DNA from: Tubiluchus corallicola
Taxonomy: Eukaryota > Priapulida > Priapulimorpha > Priapulimorphida > Tubiluchidae
Assembly (NCBI GenBank): GCA_030141605.1
Contig: JAQGDQ010001167.1
Location: 1 to 42,500 of the forward strand
Direction: 5' to 3'
DNA: 42,500 nt
The translations under genes were made by a program, and so were the position numbers. Below are positions 41,150 through 42,500 of the stretch, one piece after another (the stretch's first letter is position 1; every line of letters starts with the position of its first letter). Under the pieces are notes generated by a model. It made no database searches, was not told the origin of the DNA, and was given only the letters and a program-made list of their open reading frames with translations.

Positions 41150-41680
41150 GTCTGCCTGGGTCAAATTAAAGGAAAACAGGACGATTTTTCGAAGTACGGT
41201 AAAAAGTATACATTTTAACACCTATAATAATGTCAAAGAGTTTCCGGTGTTTAAGTAATAGGTTAAAAAGTTAGTTAACGGCGCGCAGCACAGCTAGTGA
41301 TTAACGTCACAAACGAACATAATTTTCAAGAACACAAAACGAGCGTGTTGCACGTGTTTGCGAAAGCGAGAATTGAAGTAAACTGCTACTGTACAATATT
41401 TAATGTGAAGCACAAAAATCGGTAATTTTTCAGTCTAAAAGTTTAAATTTCAAGTTTACCGCTGTGCTCACGCATGAGCTCTTGAATATAGGCGCTACAT
41501 CACAACTGAACACCTCAACTAAAAACAGCACTTGTTTTTGTGCTACGTATTTCCGAGATACAGACGCTAGTGCCCATCTGACCACAGAATGTATTTTATT
41601 TTTGAAATCAGTATGTTTCCTCTCAGTACTATTTACATTAGGTTGTTTTCAGCTGTAGCTTTTCCTTTAGTTTAAACATA
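41150..41680 (+). mobile_element. Interspersed repeat family M2, copy 3
   Basis: Matches copies 1 and 2: AAACAGGACGATTTTTCGAA, AAAAAGTATACATTTTAACA, CACAAACGAACATAATTTTC, AGCGTGTTGCACGTGTTTGC, with a shortened right part. Confidence 0.8.
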
Positions 41681-41689
41681 ATTTATTTA

Positions 41690-42215
41690 GGATTGAATCA
41701 GACACCTTGAACAACATGATTTAGGATCCTCACCACGACAGACTTTATACACTATTTACAAAAATATTTACAATAAGAATAGACTATAACTACACAAGCT
41801 GACAAGTTTTACTACAAGAATACATTAGACATTAGTACAAAATGACGGTTAGAAAATATTAATGTACGAATATTTAAGACTAATGCATTTTATATCAGAT
41901 CAGAAACTATAGGAGGCGTTTAGTACTTAATATAAAGGCATGTATGCATTAAAATATATTTCAGTTAGCAACATAGTTAAATTTATCTTTTCCAAATAAT
42001 AACAACTTCAACAGATCATTAGTTCCCAAGGCAGCTATATTAAGGTTTTCGGGCAGAAGTATTTCATTTAATTTATCAAACATAACAACCCTAGTTTGTT
42101 GATACAATGGGTAGAGCAACAAAAAGTGTTCAACAGACTGAAATCGAAATCCACAGTTACAATTCGGCAATATTGGATGACCGTTATTATCCTTACAGCC
42201 TTTAGAGCTTTCCTT
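41690..42215 (-). mobile_element. LINE 3' end (C-terminus plus 3' UTR), inverted
   Basis: The minus strand encodes LPNCNCGFRFQSVEHFLLLY, then PLYQQTRVVMFDKLNEILLP and [20 protein letters not shown], ending KFNYVAN. CxCGxxxxSVEHFLLxxPLYxxxR is the C-terminal zinc-knuckle-like block of many LINEs; its usual second-half Cys is Tyr here. The 3' UTR matches 25355-25600 in reverse orientation. Confidence 0.87.
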
Positions 42216-42500
42216 TAAACACTAATAAAGTTTTTTTTGGCGGAGTGATACAGAAGCCATAGTGGTAACTGCAGGACAGAACGCTGCACCTTGACAGAAT
42301 TATGACAAAAGCGTGTCAAAAATTTTAATAAACAAATAATTGTTTATTATTACAGGCACTAATGGCATTTGTAGTTAAAACATACAGCAGTAGGTCTGTC
42401 GAAACGTTTGACATGATTTTTTAACTATATTATTAGCATTACCATTTATTAGAGTATTCCACCGACTCCTATCTGCAGCTAACAGCGTAAGTTCTTCTAC
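42216..42500. other. Unassigned DNA at the window edge
   Basis: No ORF, repeat family or splice-supported exon recognised. Any upstream cyclase exons may lie beyond the window. Confidence 0.3.

Overview
This is eukaryotic, intron-rich, AT-rich DNA from an animal, most probably an invertebrate. The evidence is: GT-AG spliced exons of a single-pass membrane receptor and of a class III guanylate cyclase; abundant non-LTR retrotransposon debris; hAT-like and piggyBac-like remnants; a tRNA-derived SINE; several MITE families; and very long micro- and minisatellites. The sequence does not resolve the phylum. No rRNA, functional tRNA, CRISPR array or bacterial-type operon was seen.

Layout. 1-3.6 kb: a decayed 5'-truncated LINE (endonuclease plus reverse transcriptase, one frameshift and three stops), followed by the C-terminal remnant of a hAT/ZMYM1-like transposase. 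3.6-6.4 kb: triplet microsatellites and a 26-bp minisatellite of about 37 copies. 6.4-16.64 kb (+): seven phase-compatible exons that form the 3' part of a single-pass membrane receptor gene (short Cys-containing ectodomain end, one TM helix, about 270-residue tail with two PxQE TRAF-type motifs and one NPxY). I read it as TNF-receptor-like, but that is inference. 16.64-23.4 kb: repeat-rich intergenic space between two convergent genes, with a hairpin-forming 93-bp satellite inside a TIR element. 23.4-36.0 kb (-): six phase-compatible exons that form the 3' part of a soluble-guanylate-cyclase-like gene (nearly whole catalytic domain plus a 282-residue novel tail). Its introns carry a 42-bp minisatellite, a ~760-bp (CAGT)n tract, MITEs, a piggyBac-like MITE, a nested MITE and a 38-bp satellite. 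36-42.5 kb: a tRNA-derived SINE, a LINE split by about 2.1 kb of simple repeats and other DNA, and a LINE 3' end in antisense. The 5' parts of both genes lie outside the window or are unrecognised (the cyclase should continue towards higher coordinates, the receptor towards lower).

The two genes converge and need not be functionally linked. The receptor gene would make a plasma-membrane protein that could recruit TRAF adaptors. The cyclase gene would make a cGMP-synthesising subunit whose first metal-binding Asp is replaced, so it probably works as the regulatory/pseudocatalytic half of a heterodimer. All exon boundaries were derived by reading splice signals and checking phases by hand; no alignment or transcript data were available.
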